From Bacillus sp. FJAT-27264 (GTDB lineage: Bacteria > Bacillota > Bacilli > Paenibacillales > Paenibacillaceae): a stretch of 64,000 bases of DNA. Where the stretch lies: contig NZ_MAQW01000001.1 in the NCBI RefSeq assembly GCF_001682855.1, positions 204,442-268,441 of the forward strand. Direction: 5' to 3'. The notes under the pieces are model-generated. The model saw only the letters and a list, made by a program, of their open reading frames with translations. It was not told where the DNA came from and did no database searches. Shown here piece by piece: positions 27,218-36,258 of this stretch. Every line of letters starts with the position of its first letter. The first letter of the stretch is position 1. A program made the translations under genes and the position numbers.

Positions 27218-28792
27218 TTAGGATTGCCCCGCAGGAATACTCTCGCCAGGCTTCCCCACCCGCCACAACCTGCGGATATCGCGGGATTCATCCCAGGTTC
27301 GCCCTGCGGAAATATAGTGAAGCAGGGGCTCAATGTATGAGGCGGCCTTCTCGTAGCCGCCCAAGGCTCTAATCTGGGCCGCCAAGGGAGCGAAGGCGGC
27401 CCGCAAAGGGCCTCTGTCGCCGCTATAGTAGGCAGCATGCAGGTCTTCCCGGTCGAGCGGGCGGAGCAGCAGGTCCTCATAATGGCTCACGATCAGGTGA
27501 GCCAGATGGACCACGCCTTTAGCGATGACCGGGGAGACCAGGAAGCTCGGCAGGGTGCGGTACTCGAAGCCGCCATGCGGCTGGTACCGGAAATCGCCGA
27601 GCACACCGTAGCGCGGACGCCGCGAGGACGCCCTGGCGTCCTCCAGCAGCGTAATGGGCAGCGCGAGATAGTTGTCGAGCGCGCGCAGCAGCGGCGCGGT
27701 CAGCGTCACGCCGCTGAAGTGCAGATGGCCGCCGAGGGCCCAGCCCGCCAGCGGCATGCCTCCCGCCCGCCACGCCAGCGTGCGGTCGGCGATCAGCCGG
27801 TCCGCCGTAGCTGCGGCGGACATGAGCTGCGCCAGCAGCGCGCGCGGTTCCCCGCGCGGCTTAGGGCGCAGCTCCGCTACCGGGAACGCTCCGCGCGTTC
27901 CCGGGGGTCCGGCGTCGCAGCCCGCGACGCCTGCCATGGGCAGGTACCGCGACGCAGGCACGACGCGGCCCGTCTCGACCCGGAGTAGCAGAAACTCCGG
28001 GTCCATGCCCATGAGCAGCCCCGGATGTCCGGGCTGCTCATGGGCCAGGCTGCGGGCCAATGCCCGCGCAGCCGATGTGTAAGGCTCCGGGAGCGGCTCG
28101 CCCGGAGCCACTGCCAGTGGTGTCACGTCCTCCACCACATACTGACGCTCGCCCATGGCGGTCAGCAGCACCTCCCCGCTGTCCAGCCCCAGGCAATACA
28201 AGGCAGCGATTGCCAAACTGTCAACATCCCGGCGGAAGCTTCTGCGTCTATCCATAGCGGCCCTGGTGCCCCTCCATGACCCGACATCCCCTTCCTCCGC
28301 AACACCACCATTAGCTCTGGCAGCATCAATCGAGTGCCTTTGCCGATCTAGCGCATAGCCCTCAGTATGCCCCTCATTGATGGTGAAATCCTCCCATTCT
28401 GTACTCTGGCTAGCGGATAGAAGCCCATCTGAGCGGCGGTCTACCAGCCCCTCTTCTTGCAGTGCATAGGAACTAAGTCGAACTCCCTTCATCCCGGGCC
28501 CTGCTCCAAGAGGTGTAATAGCCCTTACCGCGAGATTGTAGACCGAAATAGAGTAACGCTGCCGGTTTCTCCCCCCGTGATTGCTGGCCTTATATGTAAC
28601 GTCAGCAGCGTTCGTCATCTCCCAGACAGAACGACGTTCCCTTGCTGGATTGGCGCTGACCCCGGTATCAGTGATCAAATGCTTTCTTTTGCTGCCCGCA
28701 GTGAGCGCCGCCTTCAGCCCGCTCCGCTGTAGTCGCGCTTCTCTCTGTTCCAGTGAAAGCGACCTGTAGACACCAATTCCCTCATTGATCAT
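27218..28792 (-). CDS. Putative amidoligase (COOH-NH2 ligase type 2 family) next to cotE
   Basis: The C-terminal half carries signatures of the predicted glutamine-synthetase-fold carboxylate-amine ligases, phiEco32-like type 2: GMDPEF, GGHLHFSG and FEYRTLPSF, about residues 240, 330 and 388 from the chosen start. The N-terminal 220 residues match nothing I know. The frame stays open to an ATG at 28861, but that codon lies in the loop of a terminator hairpin. The ATG at 28792 follows AGGAGGG at good spacing and is preferred (524 residues). The stretch 27.5-28.1 kb is much more GC-rich than its neighbours. Reaction and substrate are unknown. Confidence 0.75.
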   Translation of the reverse strand: MINEGIGVYRSLSLEQREARLQRSGLKAALTAGSKRKHLITDTGVSANPARERRSVWEMTNAADVTYKASNHGGRNRQRYSISVYNLAVRAITPLGAGPGMKGVRLSSYALQEEGLVDRRSDGLLSASQSTEWEDFTINEGHTEGYALDRQRHSIDAARANGGVAEEGDVGSWRGTRAAMDRRRSFRRDVDSLAIAALYCLGLDSGEVLLTAMGERQYVVEDVTPLAVAPGEPLPEPYTSAARALARSLAHEQPGHPGLLMGMDPEFLLLRVETGRVVPASRYLPMAGVAGCDAGPPGTRGAFPVAELRPKPRGEPRALLAQLMSAAATADRLIADRTLAWRAGGMPLAGWALGGHLHFSGVTLTAPLLRALDNYLALPITLLEDARASSRRPRYGVLGDFRYQPHGGFEYRTLPSFLVSPVIAKGVVHLAHLIVSHYEDLLLRPLDREDLHAAYYSGDRGPLRAAFAPLAAQIRALGGYEKAASYIEPLLHYISAGRTWDESRDIRRLWRVGKPGESIPAGQS

Positions 28793-28840
28793 CTTCTCGC
28801 CCTCCTCCGGGCTGGTATTCCCGATTAGATGCCCAAATAG

Positions 28841-28877
28841 CAAAAAACGGCTTCCCGTCATGCGGAAGACACCGTTT
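28841..28877 (-). terminator. Second intrinsic terminator downstream of cotE
   Basis: AAAAACGG..TTCC / GGAA..CCGTTTTT (28877-28841) with a T-run on the minus strand. It lies between cotE and the amidoligase gene and contains the upstream ATG of the long frame in its loop. It could limit read-through into the amidoligase gene. Confidence 0.75.
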
Positions 28878-28941
28878 TTGCCATAGAGATTAAACTTTGA
28901 TGGAACTCAACAACCTGTTTAGACAAGCAAAAAAATTATTC

Positions 28942-28965
28942 AAAAAAAGGAGGGCATTCGCCCTC
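28942..28965 (-). terminator. First intrinsic terminator downstream of cotE
   Basis: GAGGGC-GAAT-GCCCTC (28965-28950) followed by C and seven T on the minus strand, about 70 bases past the cotE stop. Confidence 0.85.
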
Positions 28966-29037
28966 TACACCGCCGCCCTCTCAACATATAATGAATCATA
29001 TCTCATACATCGTAAGCCAAGCGGCGGCGCATGTTTC

Positions 29038-29595
29038 TTACAACTCATCATCCAGGGCGTCAGGGTCCAAATCTTCATAATCGAAGGTTTCGCCGTCAAA
29101 ATCATAATCCTTGTCTTCCAAATCATCGACTTGATCACTTACAAACACGCGGACTTTGGTCTCAGCCACCAATTCCGCTTCGAACTCCCGCTCCACGCGA
29201 AGGGTCACGCTTCCGCCTCCCGGCGATACGCCAGCTTCTACACAGTTTGGTTCCTGCGTTGCCTCCGCAGAAACTTCCACTGTAGATGCGCGGTGTCTCG
29301 GGTCCAGGTACGAAAGAGGAATAAGCTCCACATAAGAGACCGTTTCTTTAGCAACCTCGGTCTGCTTATTCTTGTCGTACGAGTACCAGATGTTCACATC
29401 ATAAGTACCGATTACTTCGATTCCGTTACCGGCGGCAACCGCTTCGTATTGGTGGTTGATGATCCATGCCCCCAGAATACTTGTCGGATGATGTGGCGGA
29501 GTCACGGTATGAGTTGCGGTAGAGAACTTACGACCTTTGCCGCAAATTGCCTTCGTAATGATCTCCCTTGTTTGACGTTTATGGCCTAATGACAT
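29038..29595 (-). CDS. cotE: Spore outer-coat morphogenetic protein CotE
   Basis: CotE forms the layer on which the outer spore coat is built, in the mother cell. Family signatures are REIITKAICGKGRKF (residues 9-23), HPTSILGAWIINHQYEA, GTYDVNIWYSYD, QEPNCVEA and the very acidic C-terminal tail (DLEDKDYDFDGE...). Length is 185 residues from the ATG at 29595, which is preceded by GGAGGAGGT. The longer frame from 29616 would start before that ribosome site and is rejected. In B. subtilis cotE sits just before mutS. Here the amidoligase gene, the phosphatase gene and a repeat lie between them. Confidence 0.95.
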   Translation of the reverse strand: MSLGHKRQTREIITKAICGKGRKFSTATHTVTPPHHPTSILGAWIINHQYEAVAAGNGIEVIGTYDVNIWYSYDKNKQTEVAKETVSYVELIPLSYLDPRHRASTVEVSAEATQEPNCVEAGVSPGGGSVTLRVEREFEAELVAETKVRVFVSDQVDDLEDKDYDFDGETFDYEDLDPDALDDEL

Positions 29596-29629
29596 CTTTG
29601 AACCTCCTCCATACAATCATTCACTATCA

Positions 29630-29637
29630 AGTGTATG
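29630..29637 (-). promoter_or_regulatory. Sigma-E-like -10 element of cotE
   Basis: CATACACT on the minus strand matches the sigma-E -10 consensus CATACAMT, 35 bases upstream of the cotE ATG. The -35 region is not a clear match. Sigma-E dependence of cotE is known in B. subtilis. Confidence 0.5.
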
Positions 29638-29687
29638 CAGGTTCTAGGCATTTGTTGATTGTTAGTCTATAAATAAATTTGAGTAAG

Positions 29688-29711
29688 CCCTCCCGGCCCC
29701 GGCCGCGAGGG
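29688..29711 (-). terminator. GC-rich hairpin after the HD-GYP gene
   Basis: CCCTC.CGGCC-CC-GGCCG.GAGGG is a very stable stem between the HD-GYP stop and the cotE promoter. The downstream T-run is weak, so efficiency is uncertain. Confidence 0.55.
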
Positions 29712-29756
29712 TTATAGTTCATTTTATTTCATTTGATACGATGGTATGAGTACATT

Positions 29757-30779
29757 TTATTGCGGAATAACCCTTACAATACCGACGTTTCTCTGCTTGC
29801 TGAGGTCCAGAAAGTCCTCCCCGAGGTTCACGAGCGGACGAAGAGGGTCATGCGATAGGATCATCACAATTCTTCCCGTCCGCCCGTCTGTTAACTCCAC
29901 CTCGTTCCCTATCATGGACTGCATCAGTTTATCAATAAAGACCCGGCAAATATAAGGATCCAGCTTGCCGTACACACTCTCCTCCATCTGTGTCAGAACC
30001 TCGTAAAGCGGAGACGCCTTCCGATAGAAACGATCCGATGTCATGGCATGGAAAATATCGCAGATCGCCACGATTTTACTGAAATCCGTAATCCGGTGTC
30101 CAAGTACCCCGAACGGATAGCCGCTGCCGTCCATACGCTCATGATGCTGAAGGGCCACTAGTGCCTGATTATGATTCGTACCCACCGTATCCCGCACCAT
30201 TTCGTAACCGTACGTAGTATGCTTTTTCATAATCTGAAACTCTTCATCACTTAGCGGTCCGGGTTTAGTGAGAATCTCAGCCGGCACCATAATCTTTCCG
30301 ATATCATGCAGGGTGGCCGCAATGGTCAGCTGGCTGAGATCCTCCGGCTTCATCTTGAGCCACTTGCCCAGCAGCGTCGACAGAATCCCTACTGCAACAT
30401 TGTGCCTGTATGTATAATCGTCCTTTGACTGCAACGCAGCCAATATGCCATAGAAATCATTCTTCTCCGTCACCTGATGGATGAAGGGGATGACTTCATT
30501 GCGGAGCTCAATCATGGGAATGCGCTTGCTTTTATTGTAACGGATCTGTTCAAAAATACCTTCCATTGCAGTCGTACAGTCGTCGATAGCAATTTGGAAA
30601 AATGCCGCGCCATCCAAATGAATAACATCTTTCTCCTCCAGCGTAATCTTGTGCTGGCTGATCAATCGGGTATGCTCGGCGTTTAACAAGGTCATCGCAG
30701 GCAATACAAAAACACCCTTGCTGTTGAACAAGTTGGAAACCAACTGCTTCCCGATATACTCATCGTTGCTACTATTCAT
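29757..30779 (-). CDS. HD-GYP domain protein, predicted cyclic-di-GMP phosphodiesterase
   Basis: The 340-residue protein has an N-terminal region of unknown type (about 1-130) and a C-terminal HD-GYP domain. The metal-binding ATLHDIGKIMVP (about residue 163) and the hallmark HHERMDGSGYPFG (about 223) are intact, which supports activity on cyclic dinucleotides. No receiver or GGDEF domain is present. The ATG is preceded by AGGTGAGAGC. It is a single-gene unit ending in a hairpin ahead of cotE. Confidence 0.88.
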   Translation of the reverse strand: MNSSNDEYIGKQLVSNLFNSKGVFVLPAMTLLNAEHTRLISQHKITLEEKDVIHLDGAAFFQIAIDDCTTAMEGIFEQIRYNKSKRIPMIELRNEVIPFIHQVTEKNDFYGILAALQSKDDYTYRHNVAVGILSTLLGKWLKMKPEDLSQLTIAATLHDIGKIMVPAEILTKPGPLSDEEFQIMKKHTTYGYEMVRDTVGTNHNQALVALQHHERMDGSGYPFGVLGHRITDFSKIVAICDIFHAMTSDRFYRKASPLYEVLTQMEESVYGKLDPYICRVFIDKLMQSMIGNEVELTDGRTGRIVMILSHDPLRPLVNLGEDFLDLSKQRNVGIVRVIPQ

Positions 30780-30954
30780 GCTCTCACCTGCCAGAGCAGA
30801 AAATCCGAGATTACGGAATTTCCTGCTGTATTAGAATCCTCACTGTTACTGATCAAGAAACATCACCTGGGTGGTATTATTTTATTACTTAACTATACTT
30901 ATCGTTATTTTACTATTGTTTGTTAATACCTGTCCCGGGCTTCGAGGCCTAATC

Positions 30955-31944
30955 TCAGCTTTTGTTGACACGACTCCGTGATGGACGAACTACCTCATGT
31001 CCGACCGGATTCTTATGCTGTTTAGCCATTTTTAGGTACAGAGTCAGTTCACGGCACAATTGGAGGATCGCTGAACGCACCTCGAATTCCTCACGGGAAG
31101 CCGGGAGCTCCATCCGCTTGAATTCCTGCTCTACCTCCTGTAGCAGGTGCTCTGTACGGCCCGTATATTCCTCTGCTCTCACGTCATTACTCAGTTGATC
31201 GAACAGTTCACCCATCATTTCACAATGCGGCAGCTGCTGGTACACCTGGGAGAGCAACTGAACCATGTTCTGGATCGATTCCAACTGCTCTTTTCGCATA
31301 TAAAAATAAACATTCCACGCTTCATCGGGATGAATCACATGATTCTCCATCTCCCGTGTCGCAGCCGTCAGCCCCCGCTGAACTGCAGCACCAGCTCCGA
31401 TCAATTCCTTCCCGTCCCAGACATACGCGGGATCACGTAATGTGCGGGACATCTGTGTGAAAATCACAGAGAAATAACCATCCACTTCCTTGCGGATGGC
31501 CGAGATTGCCCCACCTGTATGAGGCATATAGATCAAATTCACCAGTCCTGCAGACCCTAGTCCGATTACGAGCAGTTCAATCTGTTGGAACAGGACGTGC
31601 AAGCTGATCTCAGCTTGTCCAAAGACCCGAAAGACGATAACCGAGCTGGTGACGATCCCTTCCTTAAAACCTGCCCGTACAATCAGCGGGAAGCCAAACA
31701 ACACATAGAGACCGAGTACCCAGTAATGAAAACCTAGGCCCCAGAACAAAATACAGCCTAAAAAGAGTCCCACGAGCGAGGCGAAAAAGCGCGCCGATAT
31801 CGTTCGGAGACTCCTTTTGCGGGTCACTTCCACACCCAGAATAGCTAGCAGACCTGCGCTTTGCGCATTGGGTATGCCCACAGCGGCTGCCAGCAGAATG
31901 GACAGCAGCGTGGCCGCTGCGGTTTTGATTACACGAAATCCCAT
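30955..31944 (-). CDS. Aromatic acid exporter-like membrane protein (DUF939/FUSC)
   Basis: The protein has four to five hydrophobic segments in its first 150 residues, starting with the family pattern GFRVIKTAAATLLSILLAAAVG, and a long soluble helical C-terminal half (about 150-330) with acidic and glutamine-rich segments. This is the layout of YqjA/DUF939 proteins related to aromatic acid exporters. The substrate is unknown. A TTG at 31950 and an ATG at 31944 are both near an AAGGAG; the ATG is chosen with modest certainty. Confidence 0.82.
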   Translation of the reverse strand: MGFRVIKTAAATLLSILLAAAVGIPNAQSAGLLAILGVEVTRKRSLRTISARFFASLVGLFLGCILFWGLGFHYWVLGLYVLFGFPLIVRAGFKEGIVTSSVIVFRVFGQAEISLHVLFQQIELLVIGLGSAGLVNLIYMPHTGGAISAIRKEVDGYFSVIFTQMSRTLRDPAYVWDGKELIGAGAAVQRGLTAATREMENHVIHPDEAWNVYFYMRKEQLESIQNMVQLLSQVYQQLPHCEMMGELFDQLSNDVRAEEYTGRTEHLLQEVEQEFKRMELPASREEFEVRSAILQLCRELTLYLKMAKQHKNPVGHEVVRPSRSRVNKS

Positions 31945-32045
31945 GAACAATACTCTCCTTAACTACATTCACTTCTTAATTTAAGTAAAGATAATATAGT
32001 CATGGTACAAGATTTTTCAGAACGGCACAACATGACATCATCTTT

Positions 32046-32882
32046 TTAACGCCGATTTAACAGTAGCTTCTCCACATAGACAACCAGTTGATACATAGCC
32101 GTTGCCACCGCTGCTATGATAAGCAAACTTGACATGACCAGCGTGAAGTTGAAGACCTGGAAGCCATAGATAATGAGATAGCCAAGACCTGATTTTGCCA
32201 CCAGAAATTCACCCACAATGACACCTACCCATGACATGCCGACATTCACTTTCAGCGTAGATACGATGGCCGGGAACGAAGATGGCAGAATGACCTTGAA
32301 GAAGATCTGCACCCGCGTGCCGCCGAACGACCGTACCACTTTGACCAGATTGGGATCGACGCTGCAGAAGCTGTTATAGACCACAAGCGTAGTTACAATG
32401 ACCGTGATGGATAAAGTCGTCATTACTATAGCTGTGAATCCGGCACCAAACATTACAATAAAGATGGGACCTAGTGCTACCTTTGGCATACTGTTGAATA
32501 CGACCATATATGGATCCAGCACAGCGGATAAAAAAGGCGACCACCAGATCACAACGGCCAGTAGTGTCCCCAGCAGTGTGCCCAGCGCGAATCCTACCAC
32601 GGTCTCTCCAACTGTGATTCCCAAATGCGGCCAGAGAGTGCCGCTGACCATATCTCCCCAAATTTGCCGGAACACCTTGGTTGGGTAGCTGAACAGCAGT
32701 TCATCGATCCAGCCCAGCCGTGCACTGGCTTCCCAGAGGGCAAAGAACACCAGCAGCAGGCTGGTGCGGACCGCGACAATGCGATTTTTCTCCCGTCGTT
32801 TCTCTTGGCTGAATGTGCTGTGCATTTGCCGCAGCCATGATTCCCGGGAAGCTGCGATCCCGGATATTTCCGATTGCTCCAC
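32046..32882 (-). CDS. ABC importer permease, nitrate/sulfonate/taurine type
   Basis: The 278-residue permease has about six membrane segments. The coupling motif of BPD permeases is seen around GGTRVQIFFKVILPSSFPAI (about residue 183). It belongs to the SsuC/TauC/ThiX-like group. The GTG start is preceded by AGGAGGG seven bases away. It is the last gene of the operon: binding protein, ATPase, permease. Confidence 0.9.
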   Translation of the reverse strand: MEQSEISGIAASRESWLRQMHSTFSQEKRREKNRIVAVRTSLLLVFFALWEASARLGWIDELLFSYPTKVFRQIWGDMVSGTLWPHLGITVGETVVGFALGTLLGTLLAVVIWWSPFLSAVLDPYMVVFNSMPKVALGPIFIVMFGAGFTAIVMTTLSITVIVTTLVVYNSFCSVDPNLVKVVRSFGGTRVQIFFKVILPSSFPAIVSTLKVNVGMSWVGVIVGEFLVAKSGLGYLIIYGFQVFNFTLVMSSLLIIAAVATAMYQLVVYVEKLLLNRR

Positions 32883-32915
32883 AAGCGTTCCCTCCTAACG
32901 TTCAGCGTTACCTGC

Positions 32916-33695
32916 CTAAATCGATTTGCTTCCTGCCTGCTCCATTTCCTTCCACACCTCATGAAATAGCTCTGCAAAGCCCGGCTGATCCCGTGCATAC
33001 AAGGGCGGAACCTCGCGGATAGAATCCGGCACGATGAACACCTTGCGGATTCTTCCGGGATTTGGTTCCAGCAGAATCACCCGGTTGCTGACTGCTATCG
33101 CCTCAGACAGATCATGGGTAACCAGAATAGCTGTCGTTCCACGGCGGCGCAGAGTTTCTGACACCAGATCCTCAAGCTGCAGCTTGATCTGGTAGTCGAG
33201 CGCCGAGAATGGTTCATCCAGCAGAAGCAGGCCGGGATCGGTCGCAAGGGTACGAACCAGCGCTACCCGCTGCCGCATGCCGCCGGAGAGCTGGGAAGGA
33301 TAAGCATCCTCTTTTCCCGCAAGTCCCATATCTCCCAATAGCTCCACGGTCTTTCTATGGTTCTCCTCGTTCAGATTACCGGTCAGTTCTAGCCCCAGCA
33401 GGGCATTCTCAAGAATCGTGCGCCAGGGGAACAGATAATCCTGCTGGAGCATATAGCCGATCTCGGGGGAAGGACTATGGATAGGACGGCCATAGACGGA
33501 GACCTCTCCTTCGGAAGGCTGCAATAATCCGGCAATAATTGAGAGGAGCGTCGTTTTACCACAGCCACTTGGTCCAACCAGACTGACGAATTCTCCACTT
33601 CCGATATTAAGGTTCAAGTCTTCAACAGCCAGAGAGGCTTCCCGTTCCCCCAAGTAAGCATGTGTTACTCCTTTTAATTCCACTACCGGCAGCAT
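32916..33695 (-). CDS. ABC importer ATP-binding protein, SsuB/TauB type
   Basis: It energises the importer from the cytoplasmic face. Walker A GPSGCGKTT (about residue 42), Q-loop MLQQDYLFPWRT, signature LSGGMRQR, Walker B LLLLDEPFSALD and switch histidine VTHDLSEAI are all intact. The frame can open at GTG 33701, but the ATG at 33695 is better placed after GGAGGAGG (259 residues). Spacing is 44 bases from the binding-protein gene and 33 to the permease gene. Confidence 0.92.
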   Translation of the reverse strand: MLPVVELKGVTHAYLGEREASLAVEDLNLNIGSGEFVSLVGPSGCGKTTLLSIIAGLLQPSEGEVSVYGRPIHSPSPEIGYMLQQDYLFPWRTILENALLGLELTGNLNEENHRKTVELLGDMGLAGKEDAYPSQLSGGMRQRVALVRTLATDPGLLLLDEPFSALDYQIKLQLEDLVSETLRRRGTTAILVTHDLSEAIAVSNRVILLEPNPGRIRKVFIVPDSIREVPPLYARDQPGFAELFHEVWKEMEQAGSKSI

Positions 33696-33739
33696 ATCCA
33701 CCTCCTCCTTTCACAGAATGTACTTTCCTTACTTTCGGG

Positions 33740-34750
33740 TTACTTTGCGAGACTGTCTTTGGCTTTTTCGGCAAAGCTGTTATTTACAATTTTGTCTACT
33801 GAAATGCGTTCCTTGAGCTCACCGGCATTCTCTATAACGTCCAGCAGGTTATTCCACTCTTTATTGTCAATGATAGGATCTGTCGCATACGTATCCTGTT
33901 CTTTGTAACGCTTGATCGAAGAGATAACGATATCCCGGTCAGTCTTGTCAAAATACGGCAGCACCGCGTCCGCAATCTGCTCCGGGCTGTGATCCTTTAC
34001 CCAAGCTTGAGCGCGCTGGATCGCATTGGTGAACTTTTGGACCGTGTCGCCATTTTTGCTGATGTAACTCTTCTTGGACATGAAAACCGTGTACGGCAAG
34101 TACCCGCTCTCCACCCCGAACGAAGCCACAACTGAACCCCGTCCTTCACGCTCGAAGATAGAGGCCTGCGGCTCGAACAGTTGCACATAATCTCCCGTTC
34201 CGGAAGCAAAAGCCCCGGCAATGTTGGCAAAATCAATATTTTGAATCAGGTTCACATCCTTGGCAGGATCGATACCTTTATGCTTCAGGGTAAATGCGCC
34301 GGCCATTTGTGGCATTCCGCCTTTTCTTTGTCCAAGAAAGGTTGACCCCTTCACGTCATCCCAGTTGAACTGTCCCGCGGCCTTACGGGCAAACAGAAAC
34401 GTCCCATCCCGCTGGGTAAGCTGGGCAAAGTTGATCACCGGATCATCGGCTCCCTGTTGGGATACATAAATCGAAGTCTCGGAGCCTACAAGCGCCACAT
34501 CAATTGCTCCAGAAAGCAGAGCCGTCATCGTTTTGTCCCCGCCAGGAATGGTCTGCAGCTCCACGTCCAGCCCCTCATCCTTGAAAAAATTCTGCGACAG
34601 CGCAACATATTCAGGCGCATAGAACACCGAACGGGTCACCTCGCCGATCCTCACCTTCACCGACGACGGGTCGCCCCCGCAGCCGGCAAGTACGGAAAAA
34701 CACAGAGCGATGATCAAGAACGACAGTGACAGTTTTTTTCTTCTTTTCAT
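33740..34750 (-). CDS. ABC importer substrate-binding lipoprotein (NMT1/SsuA-like)
   Basis: The 336-residue protein has a lipoprotein signal (KRRKKLSLSFLIIALCFSV, then lipobox LAGC at about residue 20-23), so it is anchored outside the membrane. The mature part is NMT1/THI5-like, with VFYAPEYVALSQNFFKDEG and TIPGGDKTMTALLSGAIDVA, as in binding proteins for sulfonates, nitrate or thiamine precursors. The exact ligand cannot be read. The ATG has GGAG eight bases upstream. It heads the operon. No riboswitch motif was seen upstream. Confidence 0.9.
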   Translation of the reverse strand: MKRRKKLSLSFLIIALCFSVLAGCGGDPSSVKVRIGEVTRSVFYAPEYVALSQNFFKDEGLDVELQTIPGGDKTMTALLSGAIDVALVGSETSIYVSQQGADDPVINFAQLTQRDGTFLFARKAAGQFNWDDVKGSTFLGQRKGGMPQMAGAFTLKHKGIDPAKDVNLIQNIDFANIAGAFASGTGDYVQLFEPQASIFEREGRGSVVASFGVESGYLPYTVFMSKKSYISKNGDTVQKFTNAIQRAQAWVKDHSPEQIADAVLPYFDKTDRDIVISSIKRYKEQDTYATDPIIDNKEWNNLLDVIENAGELKERISVDKIVNNSFAEKAKDSLAK

Positions 34751-35068
34751 CCTTCATTCTCCTTTCTTACCGGGTCTTTCGCCCTTGCTTGCAGCATATG
34801 CGGATGCCTAAAGAATGGTTAAGAAGGCCAGAAGGCTGCGGAGCACAGGATCAAAATCTAAAAAAATAGGTACATCGGCGGATACTCATTTTTTTGAAAT
34901 ACATGGAAACTATGATTGAGAGAATTTGAGATTCATCAGGGAACGCCAAAATGGCCGGAACCGTAGTGCAGGTCCTGCCTGATGTGTGTCTCTGTATTTG
35001 CTTACTCGTATTTTGGCTGAGGTTTGATGCGGGTTCCGGTCTTCATTATTTCTGTGCTAGCCGCAGCG
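34751..35068. other. Intergenic stretch upstream of the ABC importer operon
   Basis: 318 bases without a convincing gene. It should hold the importer promoter and any regulatory site. The only structure noted is the short palindrome GCAGGTCCTGC near 34966. Confidence 0.4.
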
Positions 35069-35728
35069 TCAGATTGGCGCCGCCTTCAGAACCCATTGTG
35101 TGACAGCGTTGCAGAACTCTGCTTTGGTGGTTGGTGCAGCAATCATCCAATCTTCCGTTCCACGCCCGATACGCAGCACAAATGCGCCAGATGGATCGGC
35201 GATATAGGAGGCATATTGCGTATTCCAGCCGCTGGAACCGTGCATGCAAAGCCGTAATTCACCCTTAGATGTGCACCGCTTCATGATTCTGGCTAGCCGG
35301 GGTGCGTTCAAGACATCGCCGCTAGCTTCCTCCAGTAAATCCGACAGGATATGTACCGGAAGTGAGGCTGACTCTTCCTGGATCTGCTCAAACCTTGTCC
35401 TGGATAGGAGCATTGCAGGTGCAGGTGCGGTCTGATTATCACTTTCACATTCGTCGGAACCATTCAGTAAGATGACGCAAGCCTGACGCACCTCTTCTGG
35501 CTCGCTTAACTCCCAACTGGACAATTCCGGTGCTCTCAGACAAAAAATCCATGTAGTCTCCTTATGTATCAGCAGGCAAACATCCCGTGTAAAACCCGCT
35601 TCGGCGTATTTGAGCCGGCATAGCCGTGCTCCTGCATCCGCTTTGTTCAACAACTTCTCAATATCCACACTCCTGGTCAGCTCTGGAAACAGAAACCGGG
35701 CCAGAATCAATCTTTCCTTTTCATTCAC
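35069..35728 (-). CDS. Hypothetical protein, 219 residues
   Basis: I do not recognise this family. The protein is soluble and slightly acidic, with no signal peptide or membrane segment. Features are three to four cysteines (for example RLCRLKY, RDVCLLIH, RQACVILL) and a C-terminal part rich in aromatic residues (SSGWNTQYASYIADPSGAFV). The GTG at 35728 has AAGGA eight bases upstream, which supports translation. It is upstream of the ABC importer on the same strand, but 318 bases away. Confidence 0.65.
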   Translation of the reverse strand: MNEKERLILARFLFPELTRSVDIEKLLNKADAGARLCRLKYAEAGFTRDVCLLIHKETTWIFCLRAPELSSWELSEPEEVRQACVILLNGSDECESDNQTAPAPAMLLSRTRFEQIQEESASLPVHILSDLLEEASGDVLNAPRLARIMKRCTSKGELRLCMHGSSGWNTQYASYIADPSGAFVLRIGRGTEDWMIAAPTTKAEFCNAVTQWVLKAAPI

Positions 35729-35898
35729 ATCATTATTCCTTCCTGTAATACTCCACTGATCATAATTAAATCAAAAAACACGGCATATGGAAATAAATCT
35801 AGTAATCTTTATGTTATCATAAGCTAATTTTAAGGTAAAATTAAGAAACACCCGGTATTATCATTACTATGAAATACTTGTAGCGAGGTGGATTTCAA

Positions 35899-36138
35899 AT
35901 GAGAATGGTTATAACATTTCAGAACAAACTTGTACCTGTGTATTTCACAACAGAAAATAAACAGCCGACTCAAAAAGTGCTCCGGTTACTTAACAACACC
36001 TTGGATCTCAAAATTCAAAAAGGCAAACGTGCCCTCCAGAAATGCTTGAATTCTCTGATCAGCATCGAAATTAAAGGCTCTGAAGCTATATTGCACAGTT
36101 ACAGTGAAAATGATTCATTGGCGCTATCCCTCTATTAA
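35899..36138 (+). CDS. Small hypothetical protein, 79 residues
   Basis: A basic, soluble 79-residue protein beginning MRMVITFQNKLVPVYF. GAGGTGG lies about ten bases before the ATG. The stop codon is inside the loop of an intrinsic terminator, so the gene is its own unit. It is divergent from the preceding hypothetical gene. No domain recognised. Confidence 0.7.
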   Translation: MRMVITFQNKLVPVYFTTENKQPTQKVLRLLNNTLDLKIQKGKRALQKCLNSLISIEIKGSEAILHSYSENDSLALSLY

Positions 36139-36157
36139 TAGAGGGGTAGTTTTTTTA
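36128..36157 (+). terminator. Intrinsic terminator of the 79-residue gene
   Basis: CCCTCTATT-AATAGAGGG (36128-36145) followed by TAG and a T-run at 36150-36156. The gene's TAA is within the hairpin. Confidence 0.85.
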
Positions 36158-36176
36158 TGCCCCACACAACTCAAAG

Positions 36177-36210
36177 AGGCATACGCCTTCTCTCCTGAAG
36201 GAATATGCCT
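36177..36210 (-). terminator. Hairpin downstream of the 45-residue gene
   Basis: AGGCATA..CTTC / GAAG..TATGCCT forms a stem at 36177-36210, followed on the minus strand by CTTTGAG. It is plausible as that gene's terminator, though the T-run is short. Confidence 0.5.
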
Positions 36211-36258
36211 GTCTATCACCCAAACGACTGCCTCCCTTTTAACTCTTAATAGAACGGC

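Noticed and set aside
27437..27988. 183-codon plus-strand frame, with others, opposite the amidoligase gene
   Set aside because: GC-rich DNA leaves long open antisense frames. The minus-strand frame has recognisable family motifs and these do not.
29688..29711. Long GC-rich hairpin as an operator for cotE
   Set aside because: Its position just past the HD-GYP stop codon fits a terminator better, although the T-run is weak.
34751..35068. TPP or S-box riboswitch ahead of the NMT1/THI5-like ABC importer
   Set aside because: No conserved TPP or SAM riboswitch core sequence could be found in the leader, so thiamine or sulfur regulation is not claimed.
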